From NCBI GenBank assembly GCA_963747405.1, contig CAVVFG010000016.1, positions 124,001 to 188,000 of the forward strand: DNA of 64,000 nt, in the 5' to 3' direction. Shown piece after piece: positions 41,578 through 49,982 of this stretch. Made by a program: the position numbers and the translations under genes. Below the pieces are notes generated by a model. It saw only the letters and a list, made by a program, of their open reading frames with translations, was not told the DNA's origin and did not search any database. This DNA is from Fodinibacter sp963747405. GTDB lineage: Bacteria > Actinomycetota > Actinomycetes > Actinomycetales > Dermatophilaceae. Position 1 is the first letter of the stretch, and each line of letters starts with the position of its first letter.

Positions 41578-43725
41578 TCACCGGGCCAGGGCGTCCGTGA
41601 CGGCCGCGGCCACCTGCGGGGCCAGCGTCGCGGCGTACGTGGCGGTCACGTGGTCACCGGCGCGGTGCACGGCCACGTGACCGACCACGACGGGGCACCG
41701 CTGCCCCGGGCAGATCCACGCGGTGAGGTCGAGCAGGCGTACCGCGGCGCCGTTCGAGGATGCCGCCGCGACCGCGTCACGCTGCACGGCCAGGCCGCTG
41801 CCGGCGACGGCGGATGCCGTGTCGAACGCGCAGCGGGTGAGCTCGCGCGGGTGCCGGGCGGCGCACACGTCGAGGTCGTCGGGCGAGCGCGGGCTGTCGC
41901 CGACGACGACGACGGGCACCCCGGCATCCGCGAGGGTGCGCCACCGGGAGGCGTAGCCGTCGACCAGCGGCTGCCGCTCGGTGCCGTCACCGGCCCAGGC
42001 GCTCGTGGCGACCCCGGAGGTGACCACGACGTCGGGCGGGTCGGCGCGCAACGCGTCGGCGACCGCCCGGTTCCACACGTCGCACTGCGGGTAGGCGGCG
42101 CCCGCCCGGGCGGCCGGGGCGTCGGAGAAGGCGCACGACGACTTGCCGTAGGTGACCACCCGCCACCCGCGGGTGGCGGCGGCACGCTGGAGCGCCGGGA
42201 GCCACTGCATCGCCTTGGAGTCGCCGACCAGCGCGATGGTGGTGCTGCCCTGCGGGTCGCCGAAGGTGCAGGCGACCGGCGCGGTCGCCTCGACCGGCAC
42301 CTGGCAGCGGTCGACGTCCGCCGCCGGCCGGTCCTCGCCGGCCACGAGCGGGTCGGGGGTGACCCAGCCGGGGTCGGGCGCGTCGACCAGGGGTGTGCCG
42401 GGGCGCAGCGTCGCCGCGCCGAGCTGCGACAGCGGCGGCAACGTGCCGCCGGGCGGTGTGGTCGTGAAGGGCGAGCGCAGCGAGAACAGCGGCAGGGCAG
42501 CGAGCACGCCGACGCAGGACAGGGCCAGGCCGGCGGCGAGCAGGGCACGGGGCCGCTCGCGCAGCCACGGCCCGTGGTGGATGGGCGACTCGAGGAACCG
42601 CCACGACAGCCAGGCCGGCAGCAGCGAGGCCAGGGCCAGCACGACCGGCCCCCACGGCGGGAGGGTGGCGCCGAGGTCGTCGGCGACCCAGCCGCCGAGG
42701 ATGATCACCGGCCAGTGCCACAGGTAGATGGAGTACGACAGGGCACCCACCCAGACCATCGGCGCGGTGCCGAGCACGCGCACCGGGCCGCGCGGCGGGC
42801 CCTGCCAGCCGACCCACAGCAGCACCGCGGTCGGCACGGTGGGCAGCAGCGCCCAGGCCCCGGGCCAGTCGATGTCCTGTGGCAGCCACAGCGCCACGGC
42901 GAGCAGCGCGACCAGGGCGGCCCAGCCCAGGGCCGCCGAGCCCCTGGCGGGTGCGGTCGGCCGGGGGCGCCCGGCCAGCGCGACGGCGAGCAGCGCCCCG
43001 ATGCCGAGCTCCCAGACCCGGGTCGTGGTGGTGAAGAAGGCGGGGCGGGGCGAGGTGTGCGAGAACCAGACCGACCACAGGAACGACGAGCCGACCAGGA
43101 TGCCGAGGGCGAGCGCCACCACCTTGCGGCTGGGTCGGCGGACCACCAGCGCCAGCACGATGAGCAGCAGCGGCCAGATGACGTAGAACTGCTCCTCGAC
43201 GGCGAGGCTCCAGAAGTGCTGCACCGGCGAGGGCAGCACGTCGGAGGCGAGGTAGTCGGTCTCGCGGCGCGCGAAGACCCAGTTGACGACGTACATCGCG
43301 GCCGCCGCCACGTCGACGCCGATGTCGCGGCGCCGCAGGCCGGGCACGACGAACCACGAGACGAGGGAGGTGAGCACGAGCACGAGCACGGCGGCCGGGA
43401 GCAGGCGGCGGATGCGGCGCCCCAGGAAGCGGACCCACGAGATCGACCCGCTGCGGTCGAGCTCGGCGACGAGCAGCCCGGTGATCAGGAACCCGGAGAT
43501 GACGAAGAAGATGTCGACGCCCACGAAGCCGCCGCGCACCGGCAGGCCCGCGTGGTAGGCGAGCACGGTGAGGATGGCGACCGCCCGCAGTCCTTCGATG
43601 TCCGGCCGGAAGCCGGCCTTGGTTCCCTTGGCTCCCGAGCCGCCCTGCGGCGCGGTCGACGGGGCCGTTCCGGACGGCATCCGGCTGGGTCGTTCGCGCG
43701 CGGGCGCGGCGTCAGGCGTCGGCAC
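41578..43725 (-). CDS. OafA-type acyltransferase with SGNH domain (second)
   Basis: A 715-residue protein. The N-terminal acyltransferase-3 domain has GLRAVAILTVLAYHAG with its conserved His, GVDIFFVISGFLITGLL, WSLAVEEQFYVIWP and SYSIYLWHWPVII. A final span near 385-405 leads to an extracytoplasmic SGNH-like domain with IALVGDSKAMQWLP and cysteine pairs (YGKSSCAF, AYPQCDVW, ICPGQRCP). It differs from the copy at 37089 in sequence, so it is a paralogue and not a recent duplicate. GTG at 43725 overlaps the coaD end by 14 nt; ATG at 43680 is an alternative start. Confidence 0.88.
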   Translation of the reverse strand: MPTPDAAPARERPSRMPSGTAPSTAPQGGSGAKGTKAGFRPDIEGLRAVAILTVLAYHAGLPVRGGFVGVDIFFVISGFLITGLLVAELDRSGSISWVRFLGRRIRRLLPAAVLVLVLTSLVSWFVVPGLRRRDIGVDVAAAAMYVVNWVFARRETDYLASDVLPSPVQHFWSLAVEEQFYVIWPLLLIVLALVVRRPSRKVVALALGILVGSSFLWSVWFSHTSPRPAFFTTTTRVWELGIGALLAVALAGRPRPTAPARGSAALGWAALVALLAVALWLPQDIDWPGAWALLPTVPTAVLLWVGWQGPPRGPVRVLGTAPMVWVGALSYSIYLWHWPVIILGGWVADDLGATLPPWGPVVLALASLLPAWLSWRFLESPIHHGPWLRERPRALLAAGLALSCVGVLAALPLFSLRSPFTTTPPGGTLPPLSQLGAATLRPGTPLVDAPDPGWVTPDPLVAGEDRPAADVDRCQVPVEATAPVACTFGDPQGSTTIALVGDSKAMQWLPALQRAAATRGWRVVTYGKSSCAFSDAPAARAGAAYPQCDVWNRAVADALRADPPDVVVTSGVATSAWAGDGTERQPLVDGYASRWRTLADAGVPVVVVGDSPRSPDDLDVCAARHPRELTRCAFDTASAVAGSGLAVQRDAVAAASSNGAAVRLLDLTAWICPGQRCPVVVGHVAVHRAGDHVTATYAATLAPQVAAAVTDALAR

Positions 43726-44218
43726 TCAACCGGGCGAGCAGGGCGTCGCGCACCTCGTCGGGCACCAGGCCGGTCACGTCGCCACCCCAGCGCGCGACCT
43801 CCTTCACCAGCGAGCTCGAGACGTGCTCGAAGGCCGGGTCACCGGGCAGGAAGAGCGTCTCGATGCCGGTGAGGTGCCGGTTCATCAGCGCCATCGGCCA
43901 CTCGTAGGTGACGTCGGAGGGGCCGCGCACGCCCTTGACGACCACGTCGGCCTCGAGCTCTCGGCAGACGTCGACGAGCAGCCGCTGCGCGAACGCCTCC
44001 ACGCGCACCCGGTCGGCCAGGCTCCGGGCGGCGAGCGCCCGCTCGACGAAGCCGATCCGCTCGTCGACGCTGAACGTGCCGGCCTTGGCCGGGTTGTGCA
44101 GCACGACGGCGACCACCTCGTCGTGCAGCGCGGCGGCGCGCTCGATGACGTCGAGGTGCCCGGAGGTCACCGGGTCGTACGAGCCGGGGCACACGGCACG
44201 GCGGGGGCGAGGGGTCAC
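43712..44218 (-). CDS. coaD: Pantetheine-phosphate adenylyltransferase
   Basis: A 168-residue nucleotidyltransferase that makes dephospho-CoA. AVCPGSYDPVTSGHLDVIERA carries the nucleotide-binding loop with the TxGH-like SGH, and the second signature region is EHVSSSLVKEVARWGGD. GTG at 44218 is chosen over GTG 44224 and 44227 because TACCGT lies 7 nt before it, matching the leaderless pattern of this window. In most actinobacteria coaD sits beside rsmD; here the hemerythrin gene intervenes. Confidence 0.94.
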   Translation of the reverse strand: MTPRPRRAVCPGSYDPVTSGHLDVIERAAALHDEVVAVVLHNPAKAGTFSVDERIGFVERALAARSLADRVRVEAFAQRLLVDVCRELEADVVVKGVRGPSDVTYEWPMALMNRHLTGIETLFLPGDPAFEHVSSSLVKEVARWGGDVTGLVPDEVRDALLARLSADA

Positions 44219-44225
44219 GGGCACC

Positions 44226-44231
44226 ACGGTA
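44226..44231 (-). promoter_or_regulatory. -10 element, leaderless start of coaD
   Basis: TACCGT on the minus strand lies 7 nt before the GTG at 44218 and would itself overlap the two more upstream GTG codons, so it decides the start. Confidence 0.45.
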
Positions 44232-44254
44232 CCGAGGCGGCCAGGGAGGCCGGA

Positions 44255-44896
44255 TCAGTCGTGCTTGGCGGCCTCCTCGACCTCCTTGGCCCTCGCCTTC
44301 GCCTCGGCCTTGATCGCGTCGGCCCTCTCGCGGGCGTCCTCCGGGGCCAGCGTCCCCTCGTCGACGGCCTCGTCGAGCAACGCGGCGACCTGCTCCGGTG
44401 CGGCACAGCCCTGCTCGAGCAGCTGGTTGCGTCGGGTCAGCCAGGCGACGCCGAGCTCCTCGCGCTCCCCGAGCGAGACGTCCTCGCGGGCCGGGTTGAT
44501 GATGGTCTGCTCCTCCTCGTTGGAGTGGTGGTTCACCACCGTGGCGAGCTCTTCGAGCGCCTCGTCGTACTCCTCGGTGTCGGTGCGCTCGAGCTTCACG
44601 AACGCGAGCAGCGCCTCGATGATCTCGGCGTGCTCCTCCTCGCCGTGCTCCTCCTCGTGGGCCGTGATCGCGCGGTCCGTGCGCAGCGTCGGGTAGACCG
44701 TCTCCTCCTCGGACCTCGCGTGCGCGATGAGCACCTCGGCGAGGGCGTGGCGGGCGGCCGCCCGGTCGGTGTCGGTGCGGCGGGCCAGGCGCAGGAGGTC
44801 CTCGAACAGGCGGTGGTCCTGCAGGATCCGCTCCAGCACGTCGCCGCTCGCCGGCCGGGGGATGTCGATGTCGGTGGGGGTCTGGGGGTCGCTCAT
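44255..44896 (-). CDS. Hemerythrin HHE-domain protein
   Basis: A 213-residue soluble protein. The N-terminal four-helix bundle has the iron-ligand pattern DHRLFEDLL, HARSEEETVYP, HEEEHGEEEH and NHHSNEEEQTIINP, so a di-iron site is likely. The C-terminal part is charged and helical (KAEAKARAKEVEEAAKHD). Such proteins sense or store oxygen or protect against reactive oxygen or nitrogen; which applies here is unknown. ATG at 44896 follows GAGGA. It lies between coaD and rsmD, separated from rsmD by a long hairpin. Confidence 0.86.
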   Translation of the reverse strand: MSDPQTPTDIDIPRPASGDVLERILQDHRLFEDLLRLARRTDTDRAAARHALAEVLIAHARSEEETVYPTLRTDRAITAHEEEHGEEEHAEIIEALLAFVKLERTDTEEYDEALEELATVVNHHSNEEEQTIINPAREDVSLGEREELGVAWLTRRNQLLEQGCAAPEQVAALLDEAVDEGTLAPEDARERADAIKAEAKARAKEVEEAAKHD

Positions 44897-44949
44897 CGGG
44901 CCATCCTCACCGAGAACCGGCGCCTGCCGGTGGTTGCGGCTCAGCCCGG

Positions 44950-44992
44950 TTCGAGGTGATGTTCTGGCCAAACGCCAGCGAGTCACCTCGAA
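44950..44992. repeat. Long two-step hairpin, family member 3
   Basis: Outer arms TTCGAGGTGA (44950-44959) and TCACCTCGAA (44983-44992) pair perfectly. A four-base mismatch on each side is followed by the inner stem CTGGC/GCCAG with a five-base loop. The two-step layout and the GGTGA/TCACC ends match the elements at 17413 and 20832. It lies just after the rsmD stop and before the hemerythrin gene. Confidence 0.75.
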
Positions 44993-45002
44993 TGTCGCCG
45001 CG

Positions 45003-45566
45003 TCAGTCGCGGGTGGCGTACCAGATCGTGGTCTCGCCGTACTTCTTCGGCTTGGTGGCCAGCACGATGCCGTCGGGCCACGCGGGCTCGGGGCTGCGCG
45101 TCGAGCGCTCGACGACGAGCAGCCCCTGGGGGGCGAGCCACCCCGCGCGCAGGCGGTCGAGCACCTGCTCCAGCGCGGTGTCGTCGAGGTCGTAGGGCGG
45201 GTCGACGAAGACCAGGTCGCTCGGCTCGTCGGGGGCGGGGTCGGGGAACAGGTGTGCCGCCACCGTGCTGCGCACCACGCGGGTGCCGGGCAGCCTGAGG
45301 TCGCGCGCGTTACCCGCGATGACGTCGGCCGCGCGACGGTCGGACTCCACCAGCACCACGCGGGACGCCCCGCGCGAGGCAGCCTCCAGGCCGAGCGCGC
45401 CGGACCCGGCGTACAGGTCGAGCACCCGCGCGCCGCGCACGGCATCGCGGGCGTCGAGGGCCGAGAACACTGCCTCGCGGACCCGGTCGCTCGTGGGCCG
45501 GGTGCCCGACCCGGGCGGGGTGCGCAGGGTGCGGCCGCCCGCCGTGCCCGCGATGACCCGGGTCAT
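45003..45566 (-). CDS. rsmD: 16S rRNA (guanine966-N2)-methyltransferase RsmD
   Basis: A 187-residue rRNA methyltransferase. It has VIAGTAGGRTL, SDRVREAVFSAL, the SAM motif VLDLYAGSGALGLEA and the catalytic FVDPPYDL. ATG at 45566 shares one base with the recG stop (TGATG), so the two genes are coupled. It acts on assembled 30S subunits. Confidence 0.95.
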   Translation of the reverse strand: MTRVIAGTAGGRTLRTPPGSGTRPTSDRVREAVFSALDARDAVRGARVLDLYAGSGALGLEAASRGASRVVLVESDRRAADVIAGNARDLRLPGTRVVRSTVAAHLFPDPAPDEPSDLVFVDPPYDLDDTALEQVLDRLRAGWLAPQGLLVVERSTRSPEPAWPDGIVLATKPKKYGETTIWYATRD

Positions 45567-47755
45567 CAGCCGCGCTCCAGGTAGGCGGCCTGCTCGGCGT
45601 CGACCCGGGCGCGCACCGCCGCCGCGAGGTCGGGGTGCCCGGCGAGCTCGGGGTCGTCGGCCACGAGCGCGAAGGCGTCGTCGCGGGCCTGCTCGATGAC
45701 CTCCTCGTCGTCGAGGATGTGCAGGAACTCCAGCTGGGTGCGCCGGCCGTGCTGGGCGGCGCCGAGGATGTCGCCCTCACGACGCTGCGAGAGGTCGAGC
45801 CGGGCCAGCTCGAACCCGTCGGTGGTGGCGGCCACGGCGTTGAGCCGGGTCATCGCGGCCTCGGCCTCGGTGCCGGTGACGAGCAGGCAGAGCCCGGGGT
45901 GGCCACCACGGCCGATCCGCCCGCGCAGCTGGTGCAGCTGGGAGACCCCGAACCGGTCGGCGTCCATGACGACCATGACGCTGGCGTTGGGCACGTCGAC
46001 GCCCACCTCGACCACGGTGGTCGACACCAGCACGTCGAGCTCCCCGCGCTGGAAGCGCGCCATCACGGCATCCTTGTCGTCGGCGGGCAGCCGGCCGTGC
46101 AGCACCTCGAGCGACAGCCCGGCCAGCGCGGGCTGCTGCGCGAGGTCGGCGTGCACGGCGTACACGCTCTTCAGCGGGCGGGGGGGCGCTGCGGTCGTCG
46201 CGCCGTCGTCGCCGTCGTCGCCGTCGTCGGGCGCCGCCTCGGCCCGCAGGTCGGTGCCCTCGTCGGGCACGTCGTCGTCGCCGATGCGGGGGCACACGAC
46301 GTAGACCTGCCGGCCGGCGCGCACCTCCTCGGCGACCCGGGCCCACGTGCGCGCCATCCAGTTCGGCTTCTCCTCGGGCACGACGTGCGTCGTGATCGGC
46401 GCGCGCCCGGCCGGCAGCTCGCGCAGGGTCGACGTCTCGAGGTCGCCGAACACGGTCATCGCGACGGTGCGCGGGATCGGCGTAGCGGTCATCACCAGCA
46501 CGTGCGGCGGCACCGCACCCTTGCCGCGCAGCACATCGCGCTGCTCGACGCCGAAACGGTGCTGCTCGTCGACGACCACCAGGCCGAGGTCGACGAAGTC
46601 GACGTCGGCCTGGAGCAGGGCGTGCGTGCCCACGACGATGCCGGCCTCGCCGCTGGCGGTGTCGAGCAGGGCCCGGCGGCGCTGCACCGTGGACTGGCTG
46701 CCGGTGAGCAGTGCCACCCGGGTGCCGCCCTCGGCGCCGCCCAGCAGGCCGCCCTCGGCGAGGTCGCCGAGCATCGCGGTGATGGTGCGGTGATGCTGGG
46801 CGGCGAGCACCTCGGTGGGAGCCAGCAGCGCGGCCTGCCCGCCGGAGTCGACCGCCGCCAGCATGGCCCGCAGTGCGACGACCGTCTTGCCCGACCCGAC
46901 CTCGCCCTGCAACAGGCGGTGCATCGGCACGTCGCGGGCCATCTCGGCCGCGATGGTCTCGCCGATCTGCGCCTGCCCCGCGGTGAGGGTGAACGGCAAC
47001 CGGGCGTCGAAGGCCTCGAGCAGGCCTCCCGCCCGGGCCGGGCGCGGCGTCGTCGACTGCCCGGATGCCGCGCGCCGCCGCTGCGCGAGGGTCACCTGGA
47101 GGACGAACGCCTCCTCGTAGCGCAGCCGGCGCCTGGCGGTCTCGACCTCGGCCATCGAGTCGGGGGTGTGGATGCCGCGCAGGGCCTCGGTGCGCGACAC
47201 CAGCCTGCGGCGGGCCCGCACGTCGGTCGGCAGCGGGTCGGGCACGTCGTCGAGCACGTCGAGCACCCGGCGCACGCTCTCGGTGACGGTCCAGGTGTGC
47301 AGCTTGCCCACCTGGCGGTAGATGGGGATCAGGGCCTTGCGGTCTCCGGCGTCGAAGTCGTCGAGCATCGTGTAGCCGGGGTGGGTCAGCTGCAGGCGGT
47401 GGTTGTACGTGCCCACGGTGCCCGCGAAGATGCCGCGCGCCCCGGGGACCAGCGCCTTCTGGTGGCCGTAGGCCTTGAAGAAGGTGAGGTCGACCTCGTG
47501 GCGCCCGTCGGTGATGACGACGTTGAGCATGGTGCCCTTGCGCTTGGCCATCGGCCGGGTCGTGGCGCTCTTGACCTCGGCGACACCGACGAGGAACCTG
47601 CCGACCTGCGCCGTGCCGAGGTCGGCGTCGCGGGTGCGGTAGCGCCGCGGCCAGAACGCCAGCAGCTCACCGACGGTGGTGATGCCGCGGGCCCGCTCGA
47701 ACTGCTTGGCGGCGGTGGCGATGATGCGGTCGAGCCTGCTCGACTCGGTGGCCAC
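45566..47755 (-). CDS. recG: ATP-dependent DNA helicase RecG
   Basis: A 729-residue branch-migration helicase. An N-terminal OB-fold wedge domain is followed by Walker A GEVGSGKT, the DEQH box (VVVDEQHRFGVEQR), MTATPIPRT, and the C-terminal helicase motifs GRLPADDKD, TTVVEVGVDVPNA and QLRGRIGRGG. A low-complexity acidic insert (DDGDDGDDG) encoded by short repeated triplets lies between helicase motifs near 46195-46235. ATG at 47755 is 16 nt after the upstream kinase gene's stop. It repairs stalled forks and resolves Holliday junctions. Confidence 0.96.
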   Translation of the reverse strand: MATESSRLDRIIATAAKQFERARGITTVGELLAFWPRRYRTRDADLGTAQVGRFLVGVAEVKSATTRPMAKRKGTMLNVVITDGRHEVDLTFFKAYGHQKALVPGARGIFAGTVGTYNHRLQLTHPGYTMLDDFDAGDRKALIPIYRQVGKLHTWTVTESVRRVLDVLDDVPDPLPTDVRARRRLVSRTEALRGIHTPDSMAEVETARRRLRYEEAFVLQVTLAQRRRAASGQSTTPRPARAGGLLEAFDARLPFTLTAGQAQIGETIAAEMARDVPMHRLLQGEVGSGKTVVALRAMLAAVDSGGQAALLAPTEVLAAQHHRTITAMLGDLAEGGLLGGAEGGTRVALLTGSQSTVQRRRALLDTASGEAGIVVGTHALLQADVDFVDLGLVVVDEQHRFGVEQRDVLRGKGAVPPHVLVMTATPIPRTVAMTVFGDLETSTLRELPAGRAPITTHVVPEEKPNWMARTWARVAEEVRAGRQVYVVCPRIGDDDVPDEGTDLRAEAAPDDGDDGDDGATTAAPPRPLKSVYAVHADLAQQPALAGLSLEVLHGRLPADDKDAVMARFQRGELDVLVSTTVVEVGVDVPNASVMVVMDADRFGVSQLHQLRGRIGRGGHPGLCLLVTGTEAEAAMTRLNAVAATTDGFELARLDLSQRREGDILGAAQHGRRTQLEFLHILDDEEVIEQARDDAFALVADDPELAGHPDLAAAVRARVDAEQAAYLERG

Positions 47756-47770
47756 GTCAGGTCACCCCAC

Positions 47771-49477
47771 TCACTCCACCCCGACCAGCAGGGGGTAGAC
47801 CGGCTGGCCGCCGTCGATGACGACCACCTCGAGCTCGGGACGGTCGCGCTCGAGGGCGGCCGCCACCCCCGCGCCCAGACCGGGCTCGGCATCGGCACCC
47901 AGCACCAGGGTCACCAGCTCGCCGCCGGCGGACAGCAGCCGGTCGAGCACGTCGCGTGCCGCAACCGCGACGTCGGTGCCCAGGAAGGCCACGTCGCCGT
48001 CGACGATGCCGAGCACGTCACCCGGGTGGCACACCCCGGCCCAGGTCAGCGCCTCCTTGGTCGCCACCGACACCGCGCCGTGCCGGGTGGCCACCGCGGC
48101 ACCGGACATGGCGACCACGTTGCTGTGCACCGACCGCCCGGGGTCGAGCACGGCGAGCGCCGCCAGCGCCTGCACGGTGGTGCGGGCGGGCACCACGTGC
48201 ACGTCGATGCCCGAGCCGGCCGCCGCCTGGGCGGCGATCCCGGCGGCCATGAAGGTGTCGCGGTCGCCCGGCAGCAGCACCACCGCGCCGGACCCGGTCG
48301 ACTCGACCGCCCGCAGCAGCTGCCCGGCCGAGGCGCGCCGGCCCGGGCCGGACGCCACCACGACGGCGCCGGCCTCGCGCAGGAGCGACCCGATCCCCGG
48401 CCCGGCGGCGCACGCCACGACGGCCAGCGGTGCCGGGTGGTCGCGGGTGTCGACCTGGCTGGCGAAGTGGGTGATCCGGATGCGCTCCGGCCGCCCGGCG
48501 GCGACGCCCGCCTCGACGGCGGCGCCGGGGTCGTCGACGTGCACGTGCACGTTCCACAGGTCGGGGCCGCCCACGACGAGCAGCGAGTCACCGAGCGCGT
48601 CGAGGGTGGACCGCAGCGCGCCGACCGCCTCCACCGTGGTGGCGGTCAGCAGGTACATCACCTCGTAGGCGGGCCCGCCGGCGTGCGCCTCGTTCGCCAA
48701 GTCGAGCGGGTCGTGCCCCGGCAGCGCGACCGAGCTGGCCTGCGGGCTGGTGGGCACGGCATCGGCGTGGCGCCACTCGTGGCGGCGGTGCAGGGGCGGC
48801 CCTGCGGACAGCAGCCCGTCGTCGGTGGCGGACCACCGGCCGGTGACCACCCGGTGGAAGGACTCGAGCAGCAGCACACAGCCGGCGCCACCGGCGTCGA
48901 CCACCCCGGCCCGGGCGAGCGCCTCGAGCTGGTCGGGCGTGCGGGCGAGGGCCTGCTGGGCGGCGTCGACGGCCGCCTCGCACACGTCGGCGAGCGAGCC
49001 ACCGCCCTCGGCGGCGTCGACCGCTGCGGCGGCACCGGCATCGGCGACGGTGAGGATGGTGCCCTCCTGCGGGTGCGCGACGCAGGCCCGGGCCGCGGCG
49101 GCCCCGGCGGCGAACGCGTCGGCGAGCAGCAGCGCGTCGACGGCCTCGGCCCCCCGCTCGATGACGGCGTCGCACAGGCCACCGACCAGCTGGCTGACGA
49201 TGACCCCGGAGTTGCCCCGGGCCGAGAGCAGGATGGCCCGCTTGAGCGTGCGGCACTCCTGCACCAGGGTCGCCTCACCGAGGATGCCGGCGTGCTCGTG
49301 CGAGGCGACGACCTCGTCGATGGCGGCGTCGAAGGTGAGGTAGAGGTTGGTGCCGGTGTCGCCGTCGGGCACGGGGAACACGTTCAGCGCGTCGATCTCG
49401 GTGCGGCGGGCCGCGAGGGCCGCGCGCGCCAGCAGCGCCCAGTGGCGGGCGTCGGCGGCGGTGAACACGGCGGGCAC
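47771..49477 (-). CDS. DAK2-domain kinase, FakA/YloV-like
   Basis: A 568-residue protein. The N-terminal DAK2 domain (to about 200) has VFPVPDGDTGTNLYLT, whose aspartates bind Mg-ATP, and SARGNSGVIVSQL. The C-terminal part has YEVMYLLTATTVEAVGALR and the VVGGPDLWNVHVHVDDP segment found in FakA. FakA phosphorylates fatty acids held by FakB (DegV) proteins; no fakB is visible here. The gene order DAK2-recG-rsmD-coaD is conserved. GTG at 49477 follows TAGGGT by 6 nt; GTG at 49468 is possible. Confidence 0.88.
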   Translation of the reverse strand: MPAVFTAADARHWALLARAALAARRTEIDALNVFPVPDGDTGTNLYLTFDAAIDEVVASHEHAGILGEATLVQECRTLKRAILLSARGNSGVIVSQLVGGLCDAVIERGAEAVDALLLADAFAAGAAAARACVAHPQEGTILTVADAGAAAAVDAAEGGGSLADVCEAAVDAAQQALARTPDQLEALARAGVVDAGGAGCVLLLESFHRVVTGRWSATDDGLLSAGPPLHRRHEWRHADAVPTSPQASSVALPGHDPLDLANEAHAGGPAYEVMYLLTATTVEAVGALRSTLDALGDSLLVVGGPDLWNVHVHVDDPGAAVEAGVAAGRPERIRITHFASQVDTRDHPAPLAVVACAAGPGIGSLLREAGAVVVASGPGRRASAGQLLRAVESTGSGAVVLLPGDRDTFMAAGIAAQAAAGSGIDVHVVPARTTVQALAALAVLDPGRSVHSNVVAMSGAAVATRHGAVSVATKEALTWAGVCHPGDVLGIVDGDVAFLGTDVAVAARDVLDRLLSAGGELVTLVLGADAEPGLGAGVAAALERDRPELEVVVIDGGQPVYPLLVGVE

Positions 49478-49483
49478 GGCCTC

Positions 49484-49489
49484 ACCCTA
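49484..49489 (-). promoter_or_regulatory. -10 element, leaderless start of DAK2-recG-rsmD unit
   Basis: TAGGGT on the minus strand ends 6 nt before the GTG at 49477. Confidence 0.55.
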
Positions 49490-49520
49490 ACGACCCCCAC
49501 CGTCGCGGCCCGGGACCGTT

Positions 49521-49550
49521 TTGGTGCCCCGGGCGCGCCTCGGCTACGCT
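49521..49550 (+). promoter_or_regulatory. Candidate rpmB promoter
   Basis: TTGGTG (49521-49526) and TACGCT (49545-49550) are spaced by 18 nt. This would give rpmB a leader of about 65 nt with its own ribosome-binding site, in contrast to the leaderless promoter facing the other way. Confidence 0.45.
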
Positions 49551-49619
49551 TGTCCGGTTGCGCGCCTGCTGTTGCGGGCCGCCGAAGACCCACTCTTTCC
49601 ACACTTCAGGAGATTCCCC

Positions 49620-49814
49620 GTGGCTGCCAACTGCGACGTCTGCGGCAAGGGACCCGGATTCGGGCACAGCATCTCGCACTCGCACCGCCGCACCAAGCGT
49701 CGCTGGAACCCCAACATCCAGCGCGTCAAGGCGCTCGTCGGCGACGCCGGTGTCACCCCGAAGCGGCTCAACGTCTGCACCTCCTGCCTCAAGGCCGGCA
49801 AGGTCAAGCGCTGA
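49620..49814 (+). CDS. rpmB: 50S ribosomal protein L28, zinc type
   Basis: A 64-residue ribosomal protein: VAANCDVCGKGPGFGHSISH then SHRRTKRRWNPNIQRV and CTSCLKAGKVKR. The CxxC pairs mark the zinc-binding form; zinc-free copies used in zinc starvation lack them. GTG at 49620 is preceded by AGGAG. It is a single plus-strand gene ending in the strong hairpin at 49829. Confidence 0.96.
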   Translation: MAANCDVCGKGPGFGHSISHSHRRTKRRWNPNIQRVKALVGDAGVTPKRLNVCTSCLKAGKVKR

Positions 49815-49828
49815 CCCCCTGACGCACT

Positions 49829-49870
49829 GCGAAGCGGGCGGCTCCCCATCCGGGGAGCCGCCCGCTTCGC
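49829..49870. terminator. Strong terminator after rpmB
   Basis: A perfect 19-bp stem (49829-49847 with 49852-49870) with an ATCC loop; the arm begins GCGAAGCGGGCGGCTCCCC. It begins 14 nt after the rpmB stop, and TGTCCCCC follows. It should terminate rpmB and may serve the convergent thiL transcript too. Confidence 0.85.
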
Positions 49871-49886
49871 TGTCCCCCGGGCCCCT

Positions 49887-49966
49887 CCCCGACTTTGCAT
49901 GCCAGGCGCCGGGCAACACGCCGCCGAACGCCCGCTCGGCGCGGCTTCTCGCATGGAAAGTCGGGG
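49887..49966. repeat. Long inverted repeat after thiL
   Basis: CCCCGACTTTGCATGC (49887-49902) pairs with GCATGGAAAGTCGGGG (49951-49966) at 15 of 16 positions, spanning 48 bases that themselves can form CGCCGA/TCGGCG. It lies between convergent rpmB and thiL. It could be the thiL terminator or the ends of a small vanished element; there are no genes inside. Confidence 0.7.
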
Positions 49967-49982
49967 AACCCCGGGAGGCCGG

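Noticed and set aside
40753..43872. A 1039-residue open frame on the plus strand
   Set aside because: Antisense to DUF177 and the acyltransferase; no domain, low-complexity composition.
45635..49822. A 1395-residue open frame on the plus strand
   Set aside because: It is the complement of recG and the DAK2 gene in GC-rich sequence; composition is Gly/His/Arg-rich with no recognisable domain, while both minus-strand genes have clear motifs.
49829..49870. tRNA or small RNA gene at the strong hairpin after rpmB
   Set aside because: It is a single uninterrupted stem-loop directly after a stop codon, which fits a terminator; there is no cloverleaf.
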